Of a DNA stretch of 64,000 nucleotides, positions 22,712 to 35,200 are shown one piece after another. Origin of the DNA: Cannabis sativa. Lineage: Eukaryota > Streptophyta > Magnoliopsida > Rosales > Cannabaceae. Numbering within the stretch: position 1 is the first letter of the stretch; each line of letters starts with the position of its first letter. A program made the translations under genes and the position numbers. Under the pieces are notes generated by a model. The model was not told where the DNA came from, searched no databases, and saw nothing but the letters and a program-made list of their open reading frames with translations. The stretch spans positions 8,129,280 to 8,193,279 of the forward strand of contig NC_083605.1 in assembly GCF_029168945.1 (NCBI RefSeq), in the 5' to 3' direction.

Positions 22712-25114
22712 ATGCGCCGCCAAGGGAAAGCAGTTATACTACCCATTGACCCTGAAATTGAGAAAACTTGTAGGAGAAACCGAAGGAACAAGAGGCAAGA
22801 AGGAGTTTCAGCAACTGCTGAAACAACAGAAATCATGGCTGCTAATGTGAATGCGAATGCTGCAAACAACGGTAATAATGGTGGTGCCGTGGAAGATCAA
22901 GCTAATGGTCGTAGCTTGAAAGATTACATTCTCCCTACTCTAATGGGAGTGCAGTCATGTATCAGGCCACCGACAGTGGATGCGAATAACTTTGAGATCA
23001 AACCTGCCATACTTCAAATGGTACAGTCTTCAGTTCAGTTTGGTGGCCTCCCTTCTGAAGATCCTAATCTGCATCTTTCTAACTTCATGGAACTTTGTGA
23101 AACTTTTAAAGTTAATGGAGTTAGTGATGATGCCATTCGACTGAGACTATTCCCATTCTCGCTCAGAGAACGAGCCAAGAGTTGGTTAAACTCCTTGCCA
23201 CCCAACTCTATTGCCACCTGGAATGATCTGGCAACGAAATTTTTGTCAAAGTTCTTTCCTCCAGCAAAGTCTGCCAAGCTGCGAGGAGAAATCAACAATT
23301 TCTGCCAACAAGATAATGAATCTCTCCATGAGTCTTGGGAGAGGTTTAAAGATCTGATCAAAAAGTGTCCTCATCATGGTATAGAGAAGTGGATGCTGGT
23401 CCATAATTTCTACAACGGGTTGGTTGGTAACACTAGAACTCTGATAGATGCAGCAGCTGGTGGAGCTTTTATGAGAAAAAGTGCTAATGAGGCTTGCGAT
23501 CTATTGGAGGAGATGGCTCTAAACAATCAGCAGTGGCCAACCGAAAGGAGTCAAACTAAGAAAGCAGCTGGTGTGTTAGAGGTAGATGCCCTTACAAAGT
23601 TGACAGCTCAGGTTGAGGAATTGACAAAGCTAATTGCAGGGCAAGCTAAACAAGCCCAAGTTGTTTGTGAGATATGTGGAGGAAATCATCACTTTTCAGA
23701 GTGTCAAGCAGATGTGGATGATTTGCAAATGGATGAAGCAAAAGCCATTGGAAATTTTTCGCAAAACAACAACAACAATTTTGGGTTCAACCAAGGTGGT
23801 AACCAAAGAAACAGTGGGTTCTATCAGGAACGAAATCAGAACCAGACACAGAACCAACAGTTTAATCAGCAACAAGCCTCAGGTGGAAATTCTAGTTTAA
23901 AAACAGATTTACTGCTACAATTCATGACTGAAACTAGATCTTCCATTAAAGACCTGCAGACTCAGATGGGCCAACTAGCAACTCAGGTAGCAACCAGTCC
24001 TCAAGGAAATTTTCCTTGCACAACTGAAGTCAATCCCAAAGAAAACTGCAAGGCAATTACCCTGAGGAGCGGTAAGAAATATGATGGGCCTGAATTGACA
24101 CAACCAGCTGATGTAGATAAGGAGATTAAAGTTCAACTAGTGCCAACCCCAACACCAACAGCAGAGAAGGCTACTGATAGCCTAGCACCACCACAACAGT
24201 CTCCACCAATCAGTATTGATCCTCATGTGAAAATACCCTATCCTCAGAGACTCAGAAAGACAAATCTAGACAAGCATTTCACCAAATTTCTAGAGGTTTT
24301 CAAAAGACTACACATTAACATTCCCTTTGCTGAAGCCTTGGAACAAATGCCCCGTTATGTGAAGTTCATGAAGGAGATATTGTCTAAGAAGAGAAAAATG
24401 GAGGACTATGAAAAAGTGGCATTAACTGAGGAGTTTAGCGCCATATTGCAAAAGAAACTACCGCCCAAGCTTAAAGATCCGGGTAGTTTCAATATTCCAT
24501 GCTCTATAGGGGGTTCGGTGGAAACTAAAGCTCTATGTGATCTGGGAGCAAGCATTAATCTAATACCATTGTCTGTCTTCAAAAGGCTAGGATTGGGAAA
24601 AGCAAAGCCTACAACAGTGACTTTACAACTGGCTGATCGTTCTTTGACTCATCCTCGTGGGATAATTGAAGATGTATTGGTGAAGGTTGGTAAGTTTATC
24701 TTCCCTGCGGATTTCCTAATTCTTAATATGGAGGAAGATTCAACTATTCCCATTATTTTGGGAAGACCATTCTTAGCCACAGGCAGAGCATTAATAGATG
24801 TTCAAAAGGGAGAGTTAAAGTTGCGAGTGCAAGATGAAGAGGTCAATTTTAATGTTTTTTCCCCAACCGACATTCCTACCTGTTGGAAGATTGAGATGGT
24901 GAAGGGTTCTTTTGATAAAGCTGATAAGAAGAGAGCAAAGCCTAAAGAGCGACTTCAAACGATTCAGCGTCGTTGGAAAAGATTGATGTGTGGTAGTTCT
25001 GAAGGTGAACTTACTCTTGTGCAAAACTCTGAAATTCGCGACATTGGAGGTCAATTTTCTTCATTTGGTACAAGGACCCTATTGGATGCAAGTGTTGGAC
25101 TTGATCCAATTTGA
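22712..25114 (+). CDS. gag: Athila gag-protease protein (no RT/integrase)
   Basis: Open frame of about 800 residues. The ATG at 22712 ([15 protein letters not shown]...) is preferred over the in-frame ATG at 22634, because the intervening residues look like leader and the sequence before 22700 resembles a splice acceptor (TCTATTTCAG). The gag core (Retrotrans_gag-like) contains [19 protein letters not shown] and [14 protein letters not shown]. Then come a zinc knuckle [13 protein letters not shown], an Asn/Gln-rich linker, and a retroviral-type aspartic protease with [13 protein letters not shown] and [19 protein letters not shown]. After the protease the sequence diverges from host Athila pol into a short basic tail of unknown function and stops at 25112-25114. 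The intact frame in an element with about 2.5% LTR divergence suggests gag was under selection or the insertion is fairly recent. Confidence 0.88.
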   Translation: MRRQGKAVILPIDPEIEKTCRRNRRNKRQEGVSATAETTEIMAANVNANAANNGNNGGAVEDQANGRSLKDYILPTLMGVQSCIRPPTVDANNFEIKPAILQMVQSSVQFGGLPSEDPNLHLSNFMELCETFKVNGVSDDAIRLRLFPFSLRERAKSWLNSLPPNSIATWNDLATKFLSKFFPPAKSAKLRGEINNFCQQDNESLHESWERFKDLIKKCPHHGIEKWMLVHNFYNGLVGNTRTLIDAAAGGAFMRKSANEACDLLEEMALNNQQWPTERSQTKKAAGVLEVDALTKLTAQVEELTKLIAGQAKQAQVVCEICGGNHHFSECQADVDDLQMDEAKAIGNFSQNNNNNFGFNQGGNQRNSGFYQERNQNQTQNQQFNQQQASGGNSSLKTDLLLQFMTETRSSIKDLQTQMGQLATQVATSPQGNFPCTTEVNPKENCKAITLRSGKKYDGPELTQPADVDKEIKVQLVPTPTPTAEKATDSLAPPQQSPPISIDPHVKIPYPQRLRKTNLDKHFTKFLEVFKRLHINIPFAEALEQMPRYVKFMKEILSKKRKMEDYEKVALTEEFSAILQKKLPPKLKDPGSFNIPCSIGGSVETKALCDLGASINLIPLSVFKRLGLGKAKPTTVTLQLADRSLTHPRGIIEDVLVKVGKFIFPADFLILNMEEDSTIPIILGRPFLATGRALIDVQKGELKLRVQDEEVNFNVFSPTDIPTCWKIEMVKGSFDKADKKRAKPKERLQTIQRRWKRLMCGSSEGELTLVQNSEIRDIGGQFSSFGTRTLLDASVGLDPI

Positions 25115-26405
25115 AGCAGTATTGAGGCCAAACCCCTTCTGATGGGGGTTCAGGTAAGTCCGTCTCACCTTGAATATAATAGCACATTGGGGACAATGTG
25201 AATCTTTAGTTTGGGGGGAGGGATTGAAAAATTTTATTTTCTGCATTTTAATTTACATTTTTAATTTTCTGCTTTAATTTTCAGTTTTAGTTAGGAATGG
25301 CATTAAGATAAAAGATAATTGTGTACTACTGTTCAATGTAATGTGCTCTGAAATTGCAAAATAATTGTGTGCTTAATTCTGTTAACTCTTTGGATTAGTT
25401 TGGATGCTTGTATAACATATGTAAGAATGCAATTTAATGATCTGTGAAATTGTTATAATTGTTTTACTATGGTTTGTGGTAAGATTGACAGGATAGCTTA
25501 GAACTTGCATGTTTATTCTTTTGAGACGAAATCCTTGATAGTGTTCAATTGGAATATGACTTAGGCATTTGTTGGATAGTTTGAGCCTTTCAAGCCTACC
25601 GTAATAATGTGTATCCCTAGTTAACCTTTTGAGCCTAAACCTATTATGTTTTTCACCCATTGACTCGAACAATTGTAACCACACTATTAATTTTTCTTCA
25701 CCATGTTATCCATGATATCATAAACTACATAATTAGTTTGGGGGAGGAGAAATATTTAGTGTGAGGAAATAGTGAGAGGGAGAAGAACTAGCAAGGTTGA
25801 GAAGAGAAACATGTGTAAATCAATGTCACTGAAAAAAAAAAATGAAATATGATGAAAAGAAAAAAAAAACAATAAAAAGTAAAAATGTGTTTGAAAAAAT
25901 TCAGTGATATTGGAAAAATAATAATAATAGAGATATTTTCTCTCAATCTTGGTAAATGCGGGAACATTATGGGGTTTTAGAAAAAAAAGAAAAGTAAGAA
26001 GCTTGTGGGTTCTGTTTGTGTGCTTATGATATCTTGAGCCAAAAATTGTCTTTTGTCTATCCCTGCATATCTGAGCCATATTGCCTACACCTTGAAAAGA
26101 CCTAATGATTCCAAAGAATACTGTCAACATTAGTGGAGAAAGGTAAGCATGCAAGCTTATGAGTTATCGGGCTGTGGAACTGTTGGAAAGAGTAAAACTT
26201 TTATAACAATGTTTCACATATGAATAAATTTTATGGTTGTACATAGTGTTATTAATTGAGCATCTGAGTTAATTGTTAGAGTTAGTAGGATCGAAATTCT
26301 AGTTTATGCAAAGAAGAAAGCAGAGCATGAGTCAGCAGTGTAGTGATTATCTGATAGCGTACGTAGTTAGTTTTTTTTACCTTACTCGAGGGCGAGTAAG
26401 AATCT
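25115..26405 (+). other. Non-coding tail of Athila derivative
   Basis: No gene. Includes CAGGTAAGT (25151-25159, splice-donor consensus), three polypurine tracts AGTTTGGGGG (about 25207, 25736, 26406), and an A-rich stretch 25820-25930. The segment 25190-25760 is related to the host tail at 5248-5830 in reverse complement. Confidence 0.65.
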
Positions 26406-26420
26406 AGTTTGGGGGAATTT
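26406..26420 (+). other. Polypurine tract of Athila derivative
   Basis: AGTTTGGGGGAATTT immediately before the 3' LTR. The same G-run also occurs twice further upstream in the tail. Confidence 0.7.
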
Positions 26421-27650
26421 TGTTAGGTTATATTTAGCCTATGTTTCGGGTCTGTAAAGTTAGCATTTTTTCGTCTATTGGTGTCTTTTGGAGTAGTTTT
26501 ACGCTTGATTTTCATTGTTTCAAGTTCCCAGGGTGTTGAAGTTCAAATTCAGTCAAATGGTGAAAAGACAGGACAAACTAGTAAAAAATTGGAAAAATCG
26601 GCTCCAGATGCGTCAGTAGTCGCGACCTCCAAGGAGCCAGGTCGCGACCCTTTTTCATGGTCGCGACTCTGTTCGCGACTTCGAGATTTGGCGAAAACTC
26701 GGTTTTTCGAGTTTTGCCTATAGTCGCGACCAGCTTAAAGGCTAGTCGTGACTAGGTACGGAAAATGCAGTTTTGATCTAATTTTGATTTTTCTCTCAAT
26801 TGGAGGCACACCTCTCATCCCTATATAAGGAATACGACTCTGAAGGTCAACCTAAGCAGAAAAAGACCTAAAAAGTGGATGAAGGTGGAGAGGAAGCTAT
26901 CTTGAAGACCCGGAGCGATATCACCTTCTAGTTTCTTTCTTTTACCCTTATTTCTTTCTTTTATGTTTAGTTTTGTTTCAGAATTAACCATGGATGTTTT
27001 TACTGTTTTTATGAGATAAATTCCCATTAAGGGAGGATGATGAATGTTGTTTAAGTTTATGCCTAGTTAATAAATAATTGCCATTCCTTCATCTTGTTCG
27101 TGAATACTATCTATATTTGTGTTTAATTCCATGTGCAAGTTTGATCACCTTTTACATGTTTAATGATCTCAATTCGAAATCTGAAAAGTGAGAATTGAGA
27201 ATGCTAAAATCGGATAGTCTAGGTTTTGATGTGAAATGAAAGTATTCACATAGCCTTAGTGACAAATATATTATTGCTTAATGCTGATTTTATGTTGATT
27301 TAATTAAGAAGTTAATTAGAGAACATAAGATTTAGAACCTAAAAGATCTGAAAAGAGTTAGATTAATTTATAATCTGTCATTCACATTAAGATAAGGATA
27401 GCTATTAGGTATTAACATTGGTAACTTATCAACAGGATTCACCTCCCTAATCTCTCATCTTGATTAATCGTCGTATATTCTTTTAATTTTCTGAGTTATT
27501 TTCTTTAAAATTGCAAAATTATTATTTTGCCAAATAGAATCATAAGTATAGTTTAGTAGTACTTAATCCAATTCCCTGTGGTTCGACCTCACTTGCGTGA
27601 GATACTACTTGATTGCGTATACTTGCGTAGTAATCATAATTTTCGTAACG
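26421..27650 (+). repeat. 3' LTR of Athila derivative
   Basis: 1,230 bp, partner of 21356-22564. The terminal A is changed (ends TAACG instead of TAACA). It has an extra 22-bp TCGCGA-containing unit near 26625-26650. TATATAAGG at 26822-26830. Confidence 0.92.
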
Positions 27651-28217
27651 GTTGCCAAGAATGGTCTCCCAAGAATGATTGGGACATTGCTATCTTCTTC
27701 CATATCCAGAACAATAAAGTCAGCTGGAAAGATAAACTTATCAACTTTGACTAACACATCCTCAATGACTCCTCTAGGATGAGCTAGTAATCGATCCGCC
27801 AATTGTAGAGTTACCGTGGTTGGTTTTGCTTCTCCCAACTGCAATCATTTAAAAATAGATAGAGGCATCAAGTTAATGCTGGCTCCCAAGTCACAAAGCG
27901 CATTTATTCCTTCAATTCTCCCAATGGTACAAGGAATAGTGAAACTCCATGGATCTCTGAGTTTGTTTGGGAGGGAGTTTCTTTTATAGAATGGCGCTAC
28001 ACTCTTCAGTTAGAGCCAATGTTTCATAGTCCTCCATTTTTCTCTTCTTTGACAGAATCTCCTTCATGAACTTCACATAACTCGACATCTGTTCTAAAGC
28101 TTCAACAAAAGGATGTTAATGTGTAGTCTTTTGAAGACCTCTAGAAATTTTGTGAACTGCTTGTCCAGATTGGTCTTTCAGAGTCTCTGAGGATAAGGTA
28201 TCTTCACATGATGATCA
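27651..28217 (-). pseudogene. Athila gag end and protease (broken)
   Basis: Host Athila frame upstream of 20250-21355. It is recognisable by alignment with the derivative's ORF (24220-24790): the gag C-terminal block ([14 protein letters not shown]), the protease block [11 protein letters not shown], then the open stretch 27844-27651 with [29 protein letters not shown] and [15 protein letters not shown] at about 27844-27846 replaces the expected Arg codon before LQLGEAK, and there are frameshifts near 27975 and 28115. The upstream gag half is cut off by the copia tandem at 28218. Confidence 0.82.
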
Positions 28218-30101
28218 TCTTAGAAGTATTTTACCAAGATCAAGATTCACTAACAAGTATGTTTCATTAACATCCTAATATGAATTCTAAAACAATGAAA
28301 TAAACATATATAAAGTTTAGTAAACCTTACATTGGGTGCAGCGGAATATAATGACTCCTTCCGTTCAGATCTCTAGCCCTTGATTCCTTTCTGTAGCAGA
28401 GCATCACCAAGATCTGAACCTGGATCTCTTTCTCTCCTTCCTTTGATGCCGATTCTCCTTCTTGTTGTTTGGAATCTCCTACAGTCTTACACACTATGAT
28501 TGAGATACCACTTGATGTGTGTGGGCACTACTCTATCACTCAAGGATTTCGAAATTGAAGAAGAAAAGAGAAGGGAAGTGGCCGCTATAGAGAAACGATA
28601 GGAGGCTAAAATTTCATCTGACAAAGTTAACATAAGTTAAGTTGAATGAGAGCCATCACTATCTATTTATAGGTAACCACCTAGGTTTAGGTTAGAATTA
28701 TTTGGCATTAAAAAAATGAAAAAATAAATGATAAAATCCATTTAAGTGTGGCCGGCCATGGGCTTCGGATAATGGGCCTCACTTATGCAATATTTGCTGT
28801 TTTATAATTTCGGCATCTCATTTTCTCAAAAACACCAATTTTCAAATTTAACCACTTAAATGCCAATTCCTCTAATTTAATAACTAAAATTAATTATTAA
28901 ATAATATTGTCATTTAATATATTTATTAATTAGACATATAAAGTCTCTTAATTAATAAATAAACCTAGAATCTCTTTTCTTTACAATTTCGCTCTTGCTT
29001 AGTGAAAATTCACAAAGAACACATAGTCTAACTTTAGAATTATAATTGATTAATTAAAATCAATTAACTGAGTCTTACAAGCAGTATGGTCTCAACTAGT
29101 ATGGGGACCGTGGGCCTATATAAACGAGCTTCCAATAAGTCGAACCGAATTTACCAAGTAAATTCCCTAACTTATTAATTCCTTATTGAATCCACACTTA
29201 GAACTTGGAATTGCACTCTCATTTATATAGAACGCTCTATATGTTCCACGATATAGATACGTCATTAGTTATCCATTGTTATAATCCTAATTTGATCAAT
29301 GACCCTCTAATAGATGATCTACATTGAATAGACACTAAATTACCGCTACACCTTCAATGTATTTTATCCTTAAAACACTTAGCTCCGTATAAATGATATT
29401 TCAGCGAAGTGAAATGAGATCTCCACCATTTATCTTTGTTTAGCCAAGCTCGAAGGATATCATCATTTCACTTCTAAATTCCTATAGAAGTTATAGACTC
29501 CATATTTATGTTAGCACTCCCACTCAATTATACTATCATGTTCCCAAAATGTACGTATCACCCTGACCCAAAAGTAGGCTTAACTAACAAATCAAAGAAC
29601 ATGTATAATACTCTTGAGATCCAACCTAAACAGATCAGGATTAAGATCATTTGATCTAGGATCAACGGGTGATATTGAATTGAATAGATATTACGGTAAA
29701 TTTTAATATATCTAATCAAAGTTCATTATCGGTCCCTTCCGATGTATACTCCATACATCTGATACTGGTAATCTTTGCCAATGCCCTAGAAAGGACAAAA
29801 CACTTATCCAAGGTGTAATAATACTTATCGCTGATTATACCATGCCAGTCTAAATCCAATGTTCTGACAAATCAGGCAATAAACTTTCGAGCGTATAATT
29901 AAGATTATATTCCACTGTGCTGACAACACTATAATCATTAACAAATTCATATGTTCTAGACTTAAATAGAATTCATACATTATATATAATCATGAAATAA
30001 ATCATGTGAACCACGCAACATTAAATGTTATTTCTGATCTTTATTAATAAGTAAATCTGACTATATTGAAATGAGTTTTACTTAGGGCATAAATCCCAAC
30101 A
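28218..30101 (-). repeat. Copia tandem LTR A
   Basis: About 1,884 bp. Begins TCTTAGAAGT (first bases changed from TGTTGG) and ends GGGCATAAATCCCAACA. Left flank is Athila gag. Confidence 0.88.
28673..28681 (-). promoter_or_regulatory. TATA box, copia LTR A
   Basis: TATAAATAG on the minus strand, conserved with the other copia LTRs. Confidence 0.45.
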
Positions 30102-32250
30102 AACTCCCACTTGCACTAATATAAAACAATATGTGCATTTCAAATAATCTCAACACCTTGATATACAAATCAAGTGTAGTAGTAGTATACTCATCGTAAT
30201 AGGATCTGACAGGTTGAATTAACCACAACGTTTCCTTCACCATTACTCTTCCTTAATCACAAAATCCTTGATAATGTGAAATTCCTCTCTATATGTCTAC
30301 TCTCTTGGGATACTGGATTCTATACTTTTGGAACCTACTTTTTGGTTAATCAAAAAATAACACTAGTAGTTAAGACAAGTTGGAACGGTGCCACAAATGT
30401 ATAGAACTTTTCTTAGACTGAATAAGTACCTTTCTTGCAACTTTAACATTCAGGCTCTCTCTGGTAGACTAAGAGACTTCAGATAGGTTTTTCCACTTCT
30501 CCAAAATCACTACTCCACGCCCAAAGTAATCACCATCTTATCAGTAGACTTTCTAGCACAAAGGGAAGTCTCGAAATCTGATGTGGTGTAGTCTAAGAGT
30601 TTTAAACACACCCTTATCGACTAACATATAGTTCCTCTTCTTAATCTTAAGATTTACTTAATTTTCTTCCAATGTTCCTCTCCTGGATTAATCTGATACC
30701 TAATCTGGTCTAAGGCATACTAAAGCATATCTAAGACCTCTCACTGTTGATTTAAGAAATTCTTTCATGGCTTTATCATTTCTGGAATAGTTGAGACTTT
30801 TCCTTCGATAAATAAAATCTATGCCTAGAAGTCGAGAAGCTTCTATAGATTGCCATTAGAAAGAAAATGCTTCAGCATCTTACTAAAGTAAGTTGCTTGC
30901 ATTAGAGTAAGTAATTACCAGGTATACCATAAGCCATAGTTTTAGATAAACTCAAACCTACAATACTAGGAACAGGAAGTCTTGTTAAGTCCATTGAATA
31001 GACTTATAAACGAAATTTTCCTTTTATGTCCTTGTAATAGAAAACTTTAGGTTACTCCATGTGAATGGATCAAACCATAGTTCTATTGGCTTTTCTTCTT
31101 AGTTTCTTATCTTGACTATCCATTACTTGTTTAAACTCACAATGGATTTTAATCACTAGTGTCTTCCAAGTCATAAGAAGGTGAGTTCCTAGAAACCCTC
31201 CCACTACGACAAGGTACCGTGAATTATGTCTAAGAAAACTAAATGGTATTGACCTCTTTAGTTGTGTCAAGACAACAGAGGCAGTGGGATCATCTTGTAA
31301 AGAATAAGATGATAGAACACTTTTGGAATAAAGAAAAAAAATATCTCCTATATTTGCTACTTTATTTTCAAACCTAGTCATTTTCTTAGAAAAGTAGTAT
31401 TTGTTTAAACAAACACTTTCTTATCTATTGACTATGGGATGTTCCACCCCTAATCACTTAGAATAGCTAACAAACATGCAAACCATGGTTAACAGTTCTA
31501 GCTTTTCTTAAGATTTCGATTAGGTCATCCATGAATCTAGTAATGATTTACATTAAGTATACAACCATTGCATCATTCTGAAATTATATTACCATAGAAG
31601 GATTTAGGCAACGACTAGTAACTAATCATCAATATGCAAAACGAAATTTCTGGGGAGGTAAGTTTGGATATAATTCAAAAATCAAATTTATGATCTTTGA
31701 ACTGCATATCTACTAACTATTTCTCCACCCCTATCAGTTCGCAAGATCTTTAACCACTTACCTTAATGGTTTTTCACCATTGCTAGAAATTCATAAAATT
31801 TTTCAAACGTTTCAAATTTATGTGCATAAGGTATAATCTGGAGTGATCGTTTTAAGAATATAACGAAAAACTCATATCCACCCCTGAATGTATGTCCATC
31901 TGCGAATGAGATGAACTTACTTTCAGTGGATATAGGCATATTAACTCTTTGCAGAGATTGATCTTGTCAAAACCACTATGAACAAGATACAAGTGGATCC
32001 TGGTCACAGAATACTAAACTCATATTCCATACAGTTTGAATCCATGGATAGAAAATGGTTGTTAAACACTTGTGAAAGTGAAACTGTATTATATTAAAAA
32101 TTTATTTAGAATCTAAAATTTAAAGTCAAAAACTTAAATTTATACCAAATATAATGAGTAATTCTTTCTTGGACCACCACTACTAATTTAACTCTAAGTC
32201 TGATTTGCCCATACAAGTAGGAGATTTCTAAGATTGAGGATTTATATTAT
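30102..32250 (-). pseudogene. Decayed copia pol remnant, tandem unit 1
   Basis: No usable ORF, but the sequence is collinear with copia 1 pol at 12109-15300. Anchors are AACTCCCACTTGCACTAATA at 30102, the integrase-RT linker block CCCTCCCACTACGACAAGGT at about 31197 (13769 in copia 1), CCACCCCTA...AACAAACATGCAAAC at about 31443 (14021), and CTATCAGTTCGCAAGATCTT at about 31730 (14420). Many substitutions and deletions have removed all frames. The ORF at 31070-31381 is accidental. Confidence 0.75.
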
Positions 32251-35200
32251 TTTGGGATAGAATTTCGGGATTATAATCATATGCATCATTTAATTTCTTA
32301 AGAGAAAATAGAATGACATTAAATGATTTATAGACCACTCATCTAATGATATGTTATTGAGCTAATTCAAAATGAATAAGCTAAGAGGAATTAGGATAAT
32401 TTTGTTTTTAAATAAGAATCCAACGATGCTTCGATTAGCGAGAGTCAAAGTAATCTTATTTATACAATCTTCTTGTTTCATATTGTAAATACTAGTCTAA
32501 GGTGTCATCAATTGATGAACAGCTAGATTTTGCATTTACAATATTTATCTTTCGAGATCTAACACTATTATGTTTGTCTAATGTTGACAATCCATTAGGG
32601 ATTTATCCCATTAGAACAACAAACCAAGTTAGACCAACAATGAAGATTCGAAATTAAACTACAATTTAATAACAGAAAATAACATGGTTCAATATAAATT
32701 CATACACAATTTAGAAATTATTAAACATATAGCAAGTAAGAATGACAAGTGAAAATACTAAAACATACAATCCTAAATAATTTCCAAGGTCTTCAACAAA
32801 CTGATCTCAGTGTCCCGTTTAGGCGAGAGTCAGTGATACCATCCATTGAATAGAGTTGTCAGCTCATCTAAAATGATAAACATTCTAGCAACCTTTTATT
32901 CGATCAAGATTGGAATCCAACGTTGTCCAGTTTAGGCGAGAGTCAAGGCTATTCTATCTTATGAGCTTCCACCATTGTTTCATATTTTGTAACTCAAATA
33001 CAGTCACCACCATTAGGGTGATCAATACTATATAAAACACTTACAAATGTACTTATCTTTCGAGATTAAACGGTGCTAACTTGCTAATGAACGTTCCTCC
33101 ATTAAGGAGGATTACTCACTAAAACAAAAGCTATGTAAAACCAACAATGGAGATCGAATGTCCTAATAATAAAGCTCATTATTTAAAGTGTATTTTCTTC
33201 TAATATTTATTTTAATCAATTTATTTTAAATATATATTTATTTAATTAAAATTTCCAATTTAGAATGAAAAATTCTAAATATAAATTTTAATTTAATATT
33301 TATAAATTTTACTTAGATGGATATGAAAATAACATGAATTATTTCCATCTTAGTAATAATTTCTAATAAATAAATAGAAAAATATTCAATTAAGTTTTTT
33401 CAAAATTAATTTAAATTAATTTACAACTCAAAATTTAATTTTCTATAAATATATATTGCATTTCGAAAAATTGAAGTATCTAAGAATACAATTTTCGAAA
33501 TTTCTTGTTAAAATAAAATAAAAATAAATCCTGGAAAAAATTATTCTAATTTTATGTTGGCCCAAAATTAATTAATAAAATTAATTTAGAACAAAAAATA
33601 TAATTTTCCTATTTAAATAAATATTAAAGAAAAAATTCAAATATTTAAGTATCATGATGAAAATCAACTTAAATATTAATTTTCTATTTAATTAAATACA
33701 TTAGAAAAATACTTCAAGCAAAACAGATAGTATCTATCTAGACTTTCATTGACTAATTAGTTCATTTTCTAATTAAATATATTTTACTTCATTTATTTTA
33801 ATTAATCATTAAATAAAAAAATCATTGATTTAAGTTGGTCCAAAATTAAAATAAATAATTTTCAACTTTAATCTATTTTTCAAATAAAGTTCGAAATTTC
33901 TATATTAAATAAATGCAATTTCGAAATTGTGGGAAAAAGATTAATAAAATAAAATAAAATATATTTTGAAAATTATTCATATTTAAGTTATTCTGAAATA
34001 AGATTTCAAACTTAAAATAATTTTCAATTTTAATTAAATAACATGAAAATAATAATATTTAAGTATCATTATGAAAATCAACTTAGATATTTTAATTTTC
34101 AATTTAATTAAATGTATTAAGTTCAAGAAATAAATAATTAAGTATAGAGGAGACTTAATTATTAATTCTCGTTTAATACTAGGAAAAATATACTTAACTT
34201 AGATTGTACCAAAATTAATTATTCAACAATTAATTTCACAATCTATGATATTTTCCTAATTAAATATTAGATTAAATAACTAGTTCTAGAAATAATTATC
34301 TATAATATGTTTCATTTACTAAGTGTTTTTCTAAAATTAACTTTAAAATATTAAATGAAAAATAAAATTCATATATTTTAAAAGTTAATTATGTTGCTAA
34401 TTTAATTTTAATTAGGTTAGAATAATAATATAATTAACCTAATACAATTATTTAAATAAGGCAAATGGGCCTTCACAATTGGGGTAGTTCATGTGAGGGG
34501 GAGCTGGGTTCAGTATGTCGTACCCACTTCTATTGGCCCCCAACTCTCACACAAGGCCCAAAAGAGAGGAATTTAACCTTTAAATAAACAATTGTTATTC
34601 ATTGAATAAGCCCAAATCTAATTGGGCCTAAATAAATTTACTAATGTCAAAATTTATTTTAGCAACCTAGTTACTTAGTAAAACTTAAATGGGCATTCTA
34701 TATGCATCTAAGCCCAATAGCCAACATATCGGCTCACACAGATCAAAATGATTTGGATGGGCCCTATCATATTAGTAGATTTACAGAGATGAAAGAAATT
34801 GCAAAAATTTACCTGTTACAAATTATTCTTAAGATCTATTGACAATTGGACTATGATTAAAATCAGATCATTGGATCTGTCAACAAGTTAATCATAGCAA
34901 TTTAGATTAAATAAATAGTAGGTTTGTAAAAACAATTTGTATATTAATATATAAACAAACAATACAAACAAATAACTGATTTGGAATATCTGGAAAGTAA
35001 GCTAAAATATCTCAATTTTAATATTTAAAATAAAAATTAAATTTTAAAATAAATATCTTAACTAGAATTCAAATTTAGGTTGTTAGAGAATATTTGAAAA
35101 AATTTAAAATTCAACAAACTCCTAAATTTCCTAAATTTCCTAACCAATTTTTTCAAATATCAAGTTTATTCAAAATTTAAATTTATTCAAAATTTCTAAT

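Larger units (their letters stand above)
21356..27650 (+). mobile_element. Gag-protease-only Athila derivative (non-autonomous LTR element)
   Basis: A 6,295-bp plus-strand element with LTRs 21356-22564 and 26421-27650, 5-bp duplication GTTGC, a tRNA-Asp-type PBS and a polypurine tract. The single long ORF encodes gag plus protease and then stops; RT, RNase H, integrase and the third ORF are absent and replaced by about 1.3 kb of non-coding tail homologous to the host Athila tail. This matches the terminal-repeat-with-gag (TR-GAG) type of element, which must borrow RT and integrase. LTRs differ by about 30 single-base changes (about 2.5%, mostly transitions) plus a 22-bp length difference, so it is older than copia 1. 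Confidence 0.9.
5248..28217 (-). mobile_element. Host Athila-type Ty3/gypsy element (decayed, split by nested insertions)
   Basis: This is the oldest layer. Read right to left, its coding pieces are gag end/protease (27651-28217), protease end/RT (20250-21355), RT end/RNase H/integrase (8082-10227), a spacer (7013-8081), a third ORF (5856-7012) and a 3' untranslated tail (5248-5855). The pieces fit: removing each insertion and one 5-bp target duplication joins the reading frame in the conserved protease (RPFLAT...) and in the RT just after the MDD motif. Neither LTR is visible; the left end is cut by a Tekay-like LTR and the right end by the copia tandem. Motifs and the tRNA-Asp-primed derivative at 21356-27650 point to the Athila clade. 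Confidence 0.85.

Noticed and set aside
31070..31381. 103-residue ORF and its shorter twin at 39241-39441 as a conserved small gene
   Set aside because: They are the same segment of the two tandem copia units, collinear with decayed copia integrase-RT linker DNA; conservation reflects recent duplication.
32813..32945. Regular repeats in the copia leaders as a CRISPR-like array
   Set aside because: Only two or three copies, spacers of unequal length shared between elements, plant nuclear context.
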